From: an uncultured Clostridia bacterium
GTDB taxonomy: Bacteria > Bacillota > Clostridia > Oscillospirales > Acutalibacteraceae
Direction: 5' to 3'
NCBI GenBank assembly: GCA_944384855.1
Contig: CALWUY010000011.1
Span: 19,463-83,462 of the forward strand
Length of the DNA stretch: 64,000 bases
A model generated the notes under the pieces. The model was not told the origin of the DNA, ran no database searches, and saw nothing but the letters and a program-made list of their open reading frames with translations. Positions 53,818 to 63,375 of this stretch are shown here, in pieces (position 1 is the stretch's first letter; each line of letters starts with the position of its first letter). The translations under genes and the position numbers were made by a program.

Positions 53818-54201
53818 CTGGGGCGCGCGGCGGGCTCCTTTGAGACCGTACTTCTTTCTTTCCTTCATACGCGGATCGCGTGTAAGGAATCCTGCCTTCT
53901 TAAGCTCGGCTCTGAGCTCGGCGTCAGACTGTAAAAGCGCGCGGGAAATTCCGTGACGGATCGCACCTGCCTGTCCTGTGACTCCGCCGCCTGCAACTCT
54001 GCATACCACGTCGAACTTATCGGTGGTTCCGGTAAGGTTTAAGGGCTGGCGAACAATAAGCTTTAATGTTTCAAGACCAAAATAATCGTCAATATCTCTA
54101 TCGTTAATTGTGATTTTTCCGGTTCCGTTGTAAAGGCGAACACGTGCTACAGAGCTTTTCCTTCTGCCTGTTCCGTAAAAATAAGGCTTTGCTTCAAACA
54201 T
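53803..54201 (-). CDS. rpsI: 30S ribosomal protein S9 (uS9)
   Basis: 132 residues, normal for S9. It has [21 protein letters not shown] at the start, the central [20 protein letters not shown] and the conserved basic tail [18 protein letters not shown], whose final arginine reaches the P-site tRNA in the ribosome. It follows rplM by 17 bp, the universal operon partner. The last codons lie inside the attR core of the mobile element, yet the protein is complete. Transcription now runs into the element from this side, toward its plus-strand terminator. Confidence 0.99.
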   Translation of the reverse strand: MFEAKPYFYGTGRRKSSVARVRLYNGTGKITINDRDIDDYFGLETLKLIVRQPLNLTGTTDKFDVVCRVAGGGVTGQAGAIRHGISRALLQSDAELRAELKKAGFLTRDPRMKERKKYGLKGARRAPQFSKR

Positions 54202-54218
54202 AGTAAAATGCTCCCTTC

Positions 54219-54647
54219 TTAAAATTCGAGTTTTTCAGGCTTCTGCGCTACTTGAGCATACTCAGAACCGCTGTATATATGAAGTCTGGTAAGCGCCTTG
54301 CGGCCGATTGTCGTATCCGGAACCATGCCTTTTACTGCCAGCTCCATTGCCAGTTCGGGACGTGTCTTCATAAGGGTAGAATACTGTACCTCTTTAAGAC
54401 CGCCTATGAATCCGGTATGACGGCGATAATACTTCTTTTCGAGTTTTTTGCCCGTTAATACTGCTTTTTCAGCGTTTATAACGATAACATGGTCGCCACA
54501 GTCTACATGCGGAGTAAATTCCGGCTTGGTTTTGCCTCTGAGTATATCCGCAACCTTTGTGGCGGTACGTCCGAGCGGTCTGTCTGCCGCGTCGATTATA
54601 TACCATCTGCGCTGAATTTCAGCAGGTTTTGCCATAAATGTTGACAT
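54219..54647 (-). CDS. rplM: 50S ribosomal protein L13 (uL13)
   Basis: 142 residues. [24 protein letters not shown]-like opening ([15 protein letters not shown]), [18 protein letters not shown] and the family motif [14 protein letters not shown] are present, as is [17 protein letters not shown]13 binds 23S rRNA early in assembly of the large subunit. A GGAGGATC site precedes the ATG. The 175 bp upstream, toward the glycosyltransferase gene, are AT-rich and hold no obvious L13-leader structure that I could prove. Confidence 0.98.
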   Translation of the reverse strand: MSTFMAKPAEIQRRWYIIDAADRPLGRTATKVADILRGKTKPEFTPHVDCGDHVIVINAEKAVLTGKKLEKKYYRRHTGFIGGLKEVQYSTLMKTRPELAMELAVKGMVPDTTIGRKALTRLHIYSGSEYAQVAQKPEKLEF

Positions 54648-54822
54648 AACTGATCCTCCAAAAATATAGTTTTTTACGACTCGTTCGTAAACAGCCTAAA
54701 TATAATACCACAAACAAATCGATTTTGTCAACAGGTTTTTTTCAAAATTTCAATTTAAAGTTTTAAAATCGCTGTTTTCTCTGTTTTTCTCTTGAAATCT
54801 CTCGTTTTCTCGATTATGATTT

Positions 54823-56268
54823 TTAATTTTTATAACTTTTGGTAATCTCGTCTATGCTTACCGACGCATTGTGCGGTATGGGTTTCCATTCAACCTTTTT
54901 AAAAAGAGCGATACACATTGATATTTTCCCGATTTGGTCGAAAATAGGGAAAGTAAGGCAGTACCATATCTTTTTGTACCATTTTATGTACATTATTCTT
55001 TTGTATTCTATTATGAAAATATATACGGCGGTAAAGATGCCTTCGATATATCCCTGCGCAATCCATGCTATAGTGAAGAAAAACAGCCACAGCGCAGCCG
55101 CAATATGACTGCTGTTTGTGACGGGTATATTAAGCCAGTCAAGTATGTTTTTGAGCAGGTCCGGCCCGTAATTAGCGCTGATTTTAAGCGCTCCTCCAAA
55201 AATCAGCGCAACTCTTAAAATATAAATCAGCCACCGCTTGATTACAGAACCCAGTGAACGCGGAAATACTACTGTCAGCATATCAAAGCTCATGAATCTG
55301 AGTCTTATGTTATTAAAAAGCTTTTTGTACCACGGAGCGTTTTTATACTTTTCTTCCTTATTAGCCGCTCCGCCGGTTACAAATATATGTTTTAAAAGCG
55401 TCGGACCGGTTTCCGCCAGCGCCTGCAGATGTCCTTTAGCCCATCTGATTCGCTGACGCATCGCGATTTTTATATCTACCGGCTGCTCGTCGTAAAATTC
55501 AGCACGGTTGTTATATGAAATCTTATACCCGTTTGCCACCGCGTCCGCGCAGAATGCCCTGTCCTCTGTAAGACCGGTATAGTTCCATCCGTCTTTTATT
55601 ACCTCGCTTGCGAACAGAAATCCCGTACCCTGTATTCTGGTGGCTAAATGAAATACCGACCGCATACGGTGCTCGTTTCGGATTGTTCTCAGCCAATGTA
55701 TTCCGTAAGACGCGGCTATCCAGTTGTCAGAAAAGTTTTTTGTGTTTCTGTAAGAAGTTATTATCTTTTCTCCCGCGTCAAATGAGTCATTCATATTGCG
55801 CACGAAATCCTGCTTTAACAGATTGTCCGCATCGAAAATAAAGTACCCTTCGTAATGCTCAATACCGTAGTCGCGTTTTATACATCTTGTAAGATATTGC
55901 AGCGCATAGCCTTTAGTCCGGTGCTCATTGTCAAATCTTTCATAGCATATTGCGCCTGCTTCCCGGGATACTTTTGCCGTGTTGTCTGTGCAGTTGTCAG
56001 CTACAACAAATATATCTATCAAATCTTCCGGATAATCCTGCTGTTTTATACTGTCAATAAGCTGTCCTATTACCGCTTCCTCGTTTCTCGCGGCTACGAG
56101 GATGGCATATTTATGTAATTTTTCTGCGGGTTTGAATTTTCTTGTAAAGAATACACCGCCTATTTTGTATACTGTGCGGTAATCGTAAAGGTAACCTACA
56201 AAATTCCAGATACTGTTTATTATTTTTACAATCCAATTAATAATGTTCGTATAATCACCTATTTTCAA
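54823..56268 (-). CDS. Membrane glycosyltransferase family 2
   Basis: 481 residues. After a first hydrophobic region (about 10-30) comes a GT-A catalytic domain: AILVAARNEEAVIGQLIDSI, VVADNCTDNT, the metal-binding FDADN, GTGFLFASEVI, TGLTEDRAFC and the processive-type motif QRIRWAKGHLQ. Several C-terminal transmembrane segments follow (LWLFFFTIAWIAQGYIEGIF). This layout resembles cellulose/hyaluronan synthase-like enzymes and N-acetylglucosaminyltransferases that make exopolysaccharide or cell-wall polymers. No polymer-specific partner gene is nearby. It is the last gene of the mid-GC part of the window. Confidence 0.9.
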   Translation of the reverse strand: MKIGDYTNIINWIVKIINSIWNFVGYLYDYRTVYKIGGVFFTRKFKPAEKLHKYAILVAARNEEAVIGQLIDSIKQQDYPEDLIDIFVVADNCTDNTAKVSREAGAICYERFDNEHRTKGYALQYLTRCIKRDYGIEHYEGYFIFDADNLLKQDFVRNMNDSFDAGEKIITSYRNTKNFSDNWIAASYGIHWLRTIRNEHRMRSVFHLATRIQGTGFLFASEVIKDGWNYTGLTEDRAFCADAVANGYKISYNNRAEFYDEQPVDIKIAMRQRIRWAKGHLQALAETGPTLLKHIFVTGGAANKEEKYKNAPWYKKLFNNIRLRFMSFDMLTVVFPRSLGSVIKRWLIYILRVALIFGGALKISANYGPDLLKNILDWLNIPVTNSSHIAAALWLFFFTIAWIAQGYIEGIFTAVYIFIIEYKRIMYIKWYKKIWYCLTFPIFDQIGKISMCIALFKKVEWKPIPHNASVSIDEITKSYKN

Positions 56269-56593
56269 AGATAAGTTGAATACAATTATACAACTTTATA
56301 CAGAAAATTACAATAGAGTAAAGTTTAAGATTTTATTAATGCCCTGTTTGAGCTTTTGACAGACAAAACCTTATCCGGATACATAAGTTGCAGGAAGCGC
56401 AAATTGATTGAGGGTCCGAATGGAGCGGACTGCATATAATTTACGAGCTTTGTTTTATTTCTGAAATTATTAAATATAATTTTTATATTTTAATCGTAAT
56501 ATTCTTCGATAGTATAGATTATTTTCGGTTTTAATGGTATAATTAGCACAACAAAGAAATCGTTAAATAGTAATTTGAAAGTGAGAGTGTAAT
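56269..56593. other. Intergenic region at the composition break
   Basis: A mid-GC stretch persists to about 56440 (with a small GTCCG..CGGAC hairpin near 56413-56430). From there the DNA becomes very AT-rich and stays so to the window end. A TATAAT at 56538-56543 could serve the next gene, without a clear -35 box. No gene is seen. If the contig is chimeric, the join most likely lies here. Confidence 0.55.
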
Positions 56594-57241
56594 ATGAAAA
56601 TAGAAATTGGAAAAGAGTTTCCTAAATATTTTAAATCGTCTTATCCTGAAGAATTTGAGTTGTTTTCTCATTTTGAAACAACATCAGCCATACCACAAGT
56701 TTTATTTGCTATTACAACTTGGAAAGAAAATGGAAAACCTAATGTATGTTTTCACTCTTGGAGTTGTTTTCACGGCGATAAAACAGCTTTCTTTGTAGTA
56801 ATGGGGTGCTTATATCAAAAGACACATACTTATTCCAATATAAAAAGAGATAAATGTTTTGCTATTAATTTCTTGCCAATAAGTTATTATGATAAACTAG
56901 TCAACACCATTAAACATAATGACTATGAAGATGACGAATTTAAAGTCGGAGATTTTACATTAGAAAAGGGTAAAACAATAAATGCCCCTATTATTAAAGA
57001 AGCCTTTATGAATATAGAATGCACACTAAAAGACATACAAGATTTAAGTGGAGCTGGTATTACTTCAATGGTTATTGGACAAGTGGAACACATTTCTATT
57101 GATGAGGAGTATGCACAGGGATATGAAAAACGATATGGTAAAGATGGATTTATGTTACTCGTACCAGCACCACAAAACCTAAAAACTGGTGATTCTGGTC
57201 AGTCAGGTATTGCAATAGTAGATATAAAAAAATTAGATTAA
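56594..57241 (+). CDS. Flavin reductase-like protein
   Basis: 215 residues. An FMN-binding split-barrel fold of the flavin-reductase-like group is indicated by ATTWKENGKPNVCFHSWSCF, VVMGCLYQKTHTYSNIKR, KCFAINFLP and late MNIECTLKDIQDLSG and VIGQVEHI. Such proteins reduce FMN or bind it tightly; the function of this subgroup is often unknown. Composition is AT-rich but less so than the genes further right, so it could belong to either genome or to a third source. It precedes a DUF3784-like gene by 38 bp. Confidence 0.75.
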   Translation: MKIEIGKEFPKYFKSSYPEEFELFSHFETTSAIPQVLFAITTWKENGKPNVCFHSWSCFHGDKTAFFVVMGCLYQKTHTYSNIKRDKCFAINFLPISYYDKLVNTIKHNDYEDDEFKVGDFTLEKGKTINAPIIKEAFMNIECTLKDIQDLSGAGITSMVIGQVEHISIDEEYAQGYEKRYGKDGFMLLVPAPQNLKTGDSGQSGIAIVDIKKLD

Positions 57242-57279
57242 TAAAACAAATTACATTTTATAGAAAGGATGATTTATAT

Positions 57280-57612
57280 ATGACTTTATTTGAAATAATT
57301 ATAACAGTTTTAATTTCTTTAGGAATAATAATCTGGGGAATTTGTGTATATTTTCAAAAAGGTACTTGGTTGCTTGCTGGTTGGAATACATTGTCAAAAG
57401 AAAAAAAGAATACTTATAACAAAAAAAATATATGTCAACTATATGGGAAGTGTGTTGCTGTTTGTGGGATAGGTTTTTTCTTGTTACTATATGGCAGTTT
57501 TTCTTATAACAATGTTATTTTATTGAGTGGTATAGGAATTGTTGCTTTAATGATTATTTTGACAATTATAGTTCCATTGATAAATCAAAAAAAGTATCGA
57601 AATAATAATTAA
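57280..57612 (+). CDS. DUF3784-like small membrane protein
   Basis: 110 residues, with an AAAGGATG site before the ATG. Three hydrophobic segments (FEIIITVLISLGIIIWGICVY; CVAVCGIGFFLLLYGSF; IVALMIILTIIVPLI) flank a polar loop with WLLAGWNTLSKEKKNTYNKK, the phrase that typifies DUF3784 proteins. The function is unknown. It is followed by a strong terminator, so it may form a short operon with the flavin-reductase-like gene. Confidence 0.7.
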   Translation: MTLFEIIITVLISLGIIIWGICVYFQKGTWLLAGWNTLSKEKKNTYNKKNICQLYGKCVAVCGIGFFLLLYGSFSYNNVILLSGIGIVALMIILTIIVPLINQKKYRNNN

Positions 57613-57641
57613 ATCTTTAATATGCAAATTACAATTTATAG

Positions 57642-57666
57642 AGTAGATTTATATCTACTTTTTTCT
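57642..57666 (+). terminator. Terminator after the DUF3784-like gene
   Basis: AGTAGAT (57642-57648) and ATCTACT (57653-57659) form a 7-bp stem around a 4-base loop, followed by TTTTTTC. Confidence 0.8.
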
Positions 57667-57716
57667 TTGGGTAAAAACATGATATAATATAATAGATTTA
57701 TGAGGAAGTGATGAAA

Positions 57717-58571
57717 ATGAACAATAATCCAATTAACTGGTTTCCAGGACATATGGCTAAAGCTTTAAGAGAAATTCAAGAAAAAATTCAACTTGTTGAT
57801 TTAATTATTGAGCTAGTTGATGCAAGAGCCATAAATTCTACATCTAATCCTTTATTAAAAGATATTATAAAAAATAAGATGTCATTGAAAGTTGTAAGTA
57901 AAATAGATTTAGCAGATGAAGAGATAACTTTACAATGGCAAAAATATTTTAAAGAAAATCAAATAGACGCGGTGTTTGTTAATTTAAATAATAAAACAAG
58001 TGTAAATACTATCAATAATAAAATTAAAGAATATGCAAAAAAACTTCAAGAAAAAGATGTAAAAAGGGGATTAAAACCACGTAATTTAAGAGTTATGGTT
58101 ACTGGTATTCCTAATGTTGGAAAATCAACGTTTATTAATAGTTTGGCAAAAAAAAGAAGTGCTGGAGTTGGTAATAAGCCAGGCTTTACTAAAGCACAAC
58201 AATGGATTCATACTAAAGATTATGATTTATTAGATACTCCTGGTGTATTATGGCCAAATTTATCTAATAATGATGCTGGAATAAAATTAGCTTTAATTGG
58301 TTGTGTAAAAAGCGAAATTTTACCAAATATGGAATTGGCAAAATATGCAATTGAATTTTTAGATGCTAATTATCCAAATTTATTGTATAATAAATATATG
58401 CTCAATTATGAGAAAGATTTTTCTAAGTTTTTAGAAAAGTATGCAATTAAAATGGGACATTTATTTAAAAAACAAGAGCTTGATTATGAAAGAAGTTGTA
58501 ATCAGATTTTGAATGATTTAAAAAATGGTTTATTAGGAAAAGTTAGTTGGGAGAGGGTTAACAATGGCTAA
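57717..58571 (+). CDS. rbgA: Ribosome biogenesis GTPase RbgA (YlqF)
   Basis: 284 residues from the ATG at 57717, chosen because AGGAAGTGAT just upstream matches the consensus ribosome site; GTG and ATG codons slightly earlier overlap it. The circularly permuted GTPase order is visible: SKID (G4, 61-64), then GIPNVGKST (G1, 130-138), KPGFTK (G2) and DTPG (G3, 173-176). The N-terminal WFPGHMAKA is a family signature. RbgA helps the final maturation of the 50S subunit. It overlaps rnhB by 8 bp, as in Bacillus. Start of the AT-rich housekeeping cluster. Confidence 0.96.
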   Translation: MNNNPINWFPGHMAKALREIQEKIQLVDLIIELVDARAINSTSNPLLKDIIKNKMSLKVVSKIDLADEEITLQWQKYFKENQIDAVFVNLNNKTSVNTINNKIKEYAKKLQEKDVKRGLKPRNLRVMVTGIPNVGKSTFINSLAKKRSAGVGNKPGFTKAQQWIHTKDYDLLDTPGVLWPNLSNNDAGIKLALIGCVKSEILPNMELAKYAIEFLDANYPNLLYNKYMLNYEKDFSKFLEKYAIKMGHLFKKQELDYERSCNQILNDLKNGLLGKVSWERVNNG

Positions 58572-59214
58572 TTTTGATTTTGAAGGTAAATATTGGTGGC
58601 AAGGTGACGAGGTTGTGGTTGGGCTAGATGAAGCTGGTCGTGGTTCTATCGCCGGTCCTTTAGTTGTTGGTTGTGTAGTTTTTCCACCTTTTTATGATAA
58701 TTATGAAATTAATGACTCCAAACAATTAACAGATAAACAAAGAAGAAAGTTGTTTGAAGTAATAAAAAGAGATGCTTTAGAATATGTAGTTGAAATAATT
58801 TCAGTTGAAGAAATTGACCAATATAATATTTATAAAGCAACACAAATAGGTATGGAACGCGCAATAAAAAGATTAAAGCATAAAATTGATGCTATTTTAA
58901 CTGATGCTATGCCTTTAAGAAATATTGATCCAAAAATTCCATTAGAAGCAATAATAAAAGGTGATAGCAAATCTGTAACGATTGCAGCCGCTTCAATATT
59001 AGCCAAAGTTACAAGAGATGATTTAATGATTGAACTTAATAAGCAATATCCAGGTTATGAACTAGATCACAATAAAGGATATTGCACAGAAAAGCATGTT
59101 AAACATCTTGAAGAATTAGGTATTTGTCCTATTCATCGAACAACATATACACCTTGTTGTAATTATGTAAAGCATGATAAGCAATTAAGCATAGATGAAA
59201 TAATCACAAAATAA
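58564..59214 (+). CDS. rnhB: Ribonuclease HII
   Basis: 216 residues. GLDEAGRGSIAGPLVVGCVV carries the metal-binding Asp22 and Glu23, and DAILTDAMPL carries Asp114; GDSKSVTIAAASILAKVTRD contains the next conserved stretch, with the last acidic residue near RDDL. The enzyme removes RNA primers and single ribonucleotides from DNA. It overlaps rbgA and is followed by a terminator-like hairpin. The rbgA-rnhB pair is typical of Bacilli. Confidence 0.97.
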   Translation: MANFDFEGKYWWQGDEVVVGLDEAGRGSIAGPLVVGCVVFPPFYDNYEINDSKQLTDKQRRKLFEVIKRDALEYVVEIISVEEIDQYNIYKATQIGMERAIKRLKHKIDAILTDAMPLRNIDPKIPLEAIIKGDSKSVTIAAASILAKVTRDDLMIELNKQYPGYELDHNKGYCTEKHVKHLEELGICPIHRTTYTPCCNYVKHDKQLSIDEIITK

Positions 59215-59224
59215 AGTAAATGAT

Positions 59225-59260
59225 AAAAATCCCTCTATAATAAAAATGGAGGGTTTTGTT
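59225..59260 (+). terminator. Terminator-like hairpin after rnhB
   Basis: AAAATCCCTC and GGAGGGTTTT form a stem around an AT-rich loop, ending in TTTTGTTT. The right arm contains GGAGGG, which may double as the ribosome site for dprA 12 bp further on. Confidence 0.65.
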
Positions 59261-59265
59261 TATTT

Positions 59266-60015
59266 ATGATTAGAAAAATTTTACTTTATTTTGCTTTAAA
59301 ATATCAAGGCGACTATTATAAAATTTATGAAGCAATTTCTAAAAAAGAAAATGTAGAAAAAGAAAAATTAGTTAATATAGAAAAGCAAATTAAGGCTAAT
59401 TATTTAACAATTATTGATAATAATTATCCAGCTTGTTTTAAAAATATTCCTAATCCACCTTTTGTGATATTTTATTATGGTGATATTAATCTTATTAATA
59501 TGAATAATAATATAGGAATTATCGGGAAACGAAAAAATACGGATTATGGTAAAAAAATGACTTTCAAATTAATATCTGAATTAAATCATTCTTCTTGCAT
59601 AGTAAGTGGCTTAGCTAAAGGAATTGATGCACTGTCTCATCAATATGCTTTAGAATTTAATTTAAAAACAATTGCCGTTTTAGGCTCTGGTATTGATTAT
59701 TGTTATCCAAAAGAAAATATGCTCTTATATAAGAAAATAAAAGAAAAAGGATTAATAATTAGTGAATATCCGAATCAACACTTACCTTATAAAAAGAATT
59801 TTTTGATACGTAATCGTTTAATTGCCGCATTGGTAAAAGATTTGATAGTAATAGAAGCTGATTTAAAATCTGGAACTATGAATACAGTATCTTATGGTCT
59901 TGAATATGGAAAAGAAATATATTGTGTGCCAGAACGTGCAAACATTAATAGTGGCTGTAATTATTTAATTAAGCAAGGAGCGCATTTGTTAGAATCAATA
60001 AAAGACATCTTTTAA
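59266..60015 (+). CDS. dprA: DNA processing protein DprA, short form
   Basis: 249 residues, shorter than the roughly 360 of Bacillus DprA, mainly because the C-terminal winged-helix domain is absent. The Rossmann-like core is complete: SGLAKGIDALSHQYAL, IAVLGSGIDYCYPKEN, ISEYPNQHLPYKKNF and IRNRLIAALVKDLIVIEA, then SGTMNTVSYGLEYGKEIY. DprA loads RecA on incoming single-stranded DNA during transformation. In this genome position (before topA) it matches Bacillus smf. Small genomes often keep such short forms. The start is an ATG 12 bp after GGAGGG. Confidence 0.93.
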   Translation: MIRKILLYFALKYQGDYYKIYEAISKKENVEKEKLVNIEKQIKANYLTIIDNNYPACFKNIPNPPFVIFYYGDINLINMNNNIGIIGKRKNTDYGKKMTFKLISELNHSSCIVSGLAKGIDALSHQYALEFNLKTIAVLGSGIDYCYPKENMLLYKKIKEKGLIISEYPNQHLPYKKNFLIRNRLIAALVKDLIVIEADLKSGTMNTVSYGLEYGKEIYCVPERANINSGCNYLIKQGAHLLESIKDIF

Positions 60016-60056
60016 ATTATTAATATTTCATATTAATGGAAATAATACATAAAAAT

Positions 60057-60085
60057 TTGCATTGACTTATATACTAATTTATAGT
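60057..60085 (+). promoter_or_regulatory. Weak candidate promoter of topA
   Basis: TTGCAT (60057-60062), a 17-bp spacer and TATAGT (60080-60085), 35 bp before the topA start. The match is modest and the DNA is very AT-rich. Confidence 0.4.
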
Positions 60086-60119
60086 AAAACAATAGAAGAC
60101 GACGAAAGGAGGACAAGTT

Positions 60120-62060
60120 ATGAAAGTTGTAATTATTGAATCTCCACACAAAGCCAAAACTATATCTAAGTATTTAGGAAAAGATTATCATGTTTTGTCA
60201 TCAATCGGACACATTCGTGATTTATCCATTTCTGGAGAAGAGAATTTAGGTGTTGATGTTCATAATAATTTTGAAGCCACTTATGATATAGCTGCAGGGA
60301 AAAGTCGTCTAATAGCTAATTTGAAAAAAGAAGTTGCTAAAGCTTCAGAAGTAATTTTAGCTACCGACCCAGATCGTGAAGGTGAAGCTATTTCTTGGCA
60401 TTTAGCTGAAGTTTTAAATTTAGATGTAAATACTACTAAAAGAGTTGAGTATCATGAATTGACAGCACGAGCAATTAAAGAATCATTTGCGTCTCCACGT
60501 CATATAAATATGAACTTAGTTAGTAGTCAAGAAACAAGGAGAATCCTTGATAGAATCATTGGTTTTAAATTATCAACATTATTACAAAGAAAAATACATT
60601 CTCGTTCAGCAGGACGAGTACAATCAGTTGTTTTAAAACTTATTGTTGATAAAGAAGAAGAAGTAAAAAACTTTAATGTCGAAGAATATTATACAATAAG
60701 TGGTCGTTTATTTATTGATGGTGTTGATGTTAATATAAAACTAGTTAATGATCAAAAAGAAATAGTTAAATTTAAAAGTATTGAAGAAGCAAACGAAGTT
60801 ATTACTTTATTAAAAAGAAAAGAATTTCAACTCTTAAATATTGAAAAAAGTATAAAAAAGCAATATTCAAAACCTGCTTTTACAACTTCAACTTTACAAC
60901 AAGATGCTTATAATTTGTTTAAATTTGATAGTAAAAAGACAATGAAAATTGCTCAAGGACTTTATGAAGGTGTAGATTTAGGAAAAGGACCTGTTGGTCT
61001 TATAACTTATATGCGTACGGATAGTGTTAGGTTAAGTCCATTATTTATCTCTTTAGCCAAAAAACATATATCCGAACAATATGGCGAAGAATATGTTGGA
61101 TTCGCTAAAATTGATAATAAGTCTTCAAATAATGTTCAAGATGCTCATGAAGCAATACGACCAACAGATGTAAATCTAATACCTGAAATAATTAAAGATA
61201 AATTAACAAAAGATCAAGAAAAGTTATATCGCCTAATTTATTATCGTGCAATTTGTTCAATGATGAAAGAAGAAGAATATGAAGTAACTGAAGTCTTAAC
61301 ATCTTGTGAAGGATATAAGTTTATAGCTGTAGGTGAAGAAACTATTTTTGATGGTTATAAAAAAGCATACAAAAATGTTTTAAATGAAACTCGGAATAGT
61401 TTAGGTATAAAAGTTAATCAAAATTCTGTTTTAGGCGGTCATAAATTGACCACAAAAGCGGAAAAAACTAAAGCACCAGCACGTTACAATGAAGCGAGAC
61501 TTATTCAAACAATGGAAAAATTAGGTATAGGAAGACCAAGTACTTATGCTTCAACATTAGATACAATTAAAGCTCGTAATTATGTAAAAATAGAAGGGGG
61601 ATATTATCTTCCATCTACGCAAGGAATAGTAACAACAAAAAAATTAGTTGAATATTTTCCTGAAATAATTAATGTTGAGTATACATCAAAAATGGAAACT
61701 GAGTTGGATATGATTGCCGAAGGAAAAATGACAAAATTAGAAGCTTTAGATGCTTTTTATCCACCATTTGAGGCTAAAGTTAAAGAAGCTTATAAATTAA
61801 TGCCTCAAGAAGTAATTGTTCAAGAAGACTTAGGAAATTGTCCGCAATGTGGTAAACCATTAGTTACACGTAATGGTCGTTTTGGTTCTTTTATAGCTTG
61901 CAGTGGTTATCCAAATTGCCATTATATTGCTCCAAAAGAAGATAAAGAAGGACAACCATGCCCTGACTGTAAAGATGGTCATTTAGTAAAAAAAAGAGGA
62001 CCATATGGTCAATTTTATGCATGCAGTAACTATCCAAATTGCAAACATGTAGAAAAATAG
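60120..62060 (+). CDS. topA: DNA topoisomerase I
   Basis: 646 residues. The Toprim domain opens VVIIESPHKAKTISKYLGKD and contains DPDREGEAISWHLAEVL with the metal-binding acidic residues. The catalytic tyrosine is Tyr297 in GLITYMRTDSVRLS. NEARLIQTMEKLGIGRPSTY belongs to the core. The C-terminus has two zinc-binding motifs (CPQCGKPLV...CSGYPNC and CPDCKDGHLV...CSNYPNC), fewer than in E. coli but usual in Firmicutes. It relaxes negative supercoils. AAAGGAGGACAAG precedes the ATG. A terminator lies just before trmFO. Confidence 0.98.
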   Translation: MKVVIIESPHKAKTISKYLGKDYHVLSSIGHIRDLSISGEENLGVDVHNNFEATYDIAAGKSRLIANLKKEVAKASEVILATDPDREGEAISWHLAEVLNLDVNTTKRVEYHELTARAIKESFASPRHINMNLVSSQETRRILDRIIGFKLSTLLQRKIHSRSAGRVQSVVLKLIVDKEEEVKNFNVEEYYTISGRLFIDGVDVNIKLVNDQKEIVKFKSIEEANEVITLLKRKEFQLLNIEKSIKKQYSKPAFTTSTLQQDAYNLFKFDSKKTMKIAQGLYEGVDLGKGPVGLITYMRTDSVRLSPLFISLAKKHISEQYGEEYVGFAKIDNKSSNNVQDAHEAIRPTDVNLIPEIIKDKLTKDQEKLYRLIYYRAICSMMKEEEYEVTEVLTSCEGYKFIAVGEETIFDGYKKAYKNVLNETRNSLGIKVNQNSVLGGHKLTTKAEKTKAPARYNEARLIQTMEKLGIGRPSTYASTLDTIKARNYVKIEGGYYLPSTQGIVTTKKLVEYFPEIINVEYTSKMETELDMIAEGKMTKLEALDAFYPPFEAKVKEAYKLMPQEVIVQEDLGNCPQCGKPLVTRNGRFGSFIACSGYPNCHYIAPKEDKEGQPCPDCKDGHLVKKRGPYGQFYACSNYPNCKHVEK

Positions 62061-62079
62061 CGTCATTTGACGCTTTTTT
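62059..62079 (+). terminator. Short hairpin between topA and trmFO
   Basis: AGCGTC and GACGCT pair around a 4-base loop, followed by TTTTTT; it overlaps the last two bases of the topA stop codon. It may end part of the transcripts while allowing read-through to trmFO. Confidence 0.7.
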
Positions 62080-62094
62080 AAAAGGATGGTAAAT

Positions 62095-63375
62095 ATGAAA
62101 TATATAAATATTATTGGTGCAGGTCTTGCGGGAGCTGAAGCTGCTTATCAACTTTCGAAAAGAAAAGTTCATGTACGTTTATATGAACAAAGACCTATTA
62201 AATCAACAGGAGCTCATCATAGTTCCGATTTTGCAGAATTAGTATGCTCAAATTCTTTAAAATCTAATTCTTTAGAAAATGCTTGTGGTTTATTAAAAGA
62301 AGAGATGCGTTTACTAGATAGTCTAATTATTAAAATTGCTGATGAAAATAAAGTTGATGCAGGTCAAGCTTTAGCAGTAGATCGAGATGCTTTTTCAAAA
62401 AAAATAACAGAAATTCTTAAAAACAATCCGTATATTGAAGTTATTAATGAAGAAATAACCAAAATTCCAGAAGGAATAAGTATTATTGCTACAGGTCCAT
62501 TAACAAGTGATATGTTTGCGAAAGAATTGAAAGCATATTTTGGTGATGATGATTTATATTTTTATGATGCAGCTGCTCCATTAATAGAGTTTAGTAGTAT
62601 TGATTTATCTAAATGTTATTTTAAAGATCGTTATGATAAAGGAAATGGTGATTATTTAAATTGCCCTTTTACTAAAGAAGAGTTTGATAAATTCTATAAT
62701 GAATTAATACATGCTGAAAGAGTAGAGTTACATACTTTTGAAAAAGAAAAACATTTTGAAGGATGTATGCCAATTGAAGTTTTAGCTTCTAGGGGACCTA
62801 AAACTTTAACCTTTGGACCATTAAAACCAGTCGGACTTGAAAAAGAAGATGGAACACGTCCTTATGCAGTAGTTCAACTAAGACAAGATAATGCTGCTAA
62901 AACCTTATTTAATATGGTAGGTTTTCAAACTAATTTAAAATATGGAGAACAAAAAAGAGTTTTCCAAATGATTCCTGGTTTAGAAAATGCAAAATTTGCA
63001 AGATATGGACAAATGCATAGAAATACTTATTTATGCTCACCAAAAATATTAAATCCTACGTTAGTAAGTAAAAAAAATCCTTACATTTTATTAGCCGGAC
63101 AAATAACAGGAGTTGAAGGATATGTTGAATCTGCTGCTACTGGATTATTTGCTGCTATAAACGCCTTTCGTTTATTAAATAATGAAGAATCATTAAAATT
63201 ACCAAATAATACAATGCTAGGAGCGTTATGTAATTATATAACAAGTGCTAATCCATCAAAATTTCAACCAATGAATGCAAACTATGGAATTTTATTACAA
63301 AAAAATGATAAAATAGAAATTGCAAAAGAAAGTCTTGCTTCATTAAAGGAATGGATCATTAAATGGAAATTGTAG
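62095..63375 (+). CDS. trmFO: Folate-dependent tRNA (uracil-54) methyltransferase
   Basis: 426 residues from the ATG at 62095 (AAAGGA upstream; an earlier in-frame ATG overlaps that site). The FAD-binding start [20 protein letters not shown], the family stretch [20 protein letters not shown], then [32 protein letters not shown] and the late [18 protein letters not shown] identify TrmFO (Gid). It methylates U54 of tRNA to ribothymidine with methylene-tetrahydrofolate as carbon donor. The stop overlaps the start of the next gene by 13 bp. Confidence 0.97.
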   Translation: MKYINIIGAGLAGAEAAYQLSKRKVHVRLYEQRPIKSTGAHHSSDFAELVCSNSLKSNSLENACGLLKEEMRLLDSLIIKIADENKVDAGQALAVDRDAFSKKITEILKNNPYIEVINEEITKIPEGISIIATGPLTSDMFAKELKAYFGDDDLYFYDAAAPLIEFSSIDLSKCYFKDRYDKGNGDYLNCPFTKEEFDKFYNELIHAERVELHTFEKEKHFEGCMPIEVLASRGPKTLTFGPLKPVGLEKEDGTRPYAVVQLRQDNAAKTLFNMVGFQTNLKYGEQKRVFQMIPGLENAKFARYGQMHRNTYLCSPKILNPTLVSKKNPYILLAGQITGVEGYVESAATGLFAAINAFRLLNNEESLKLPNNTMLGALCNYITSANPSKFQPMNANYGILLQKNDKIEIAKESLASLKEWIIKWKL

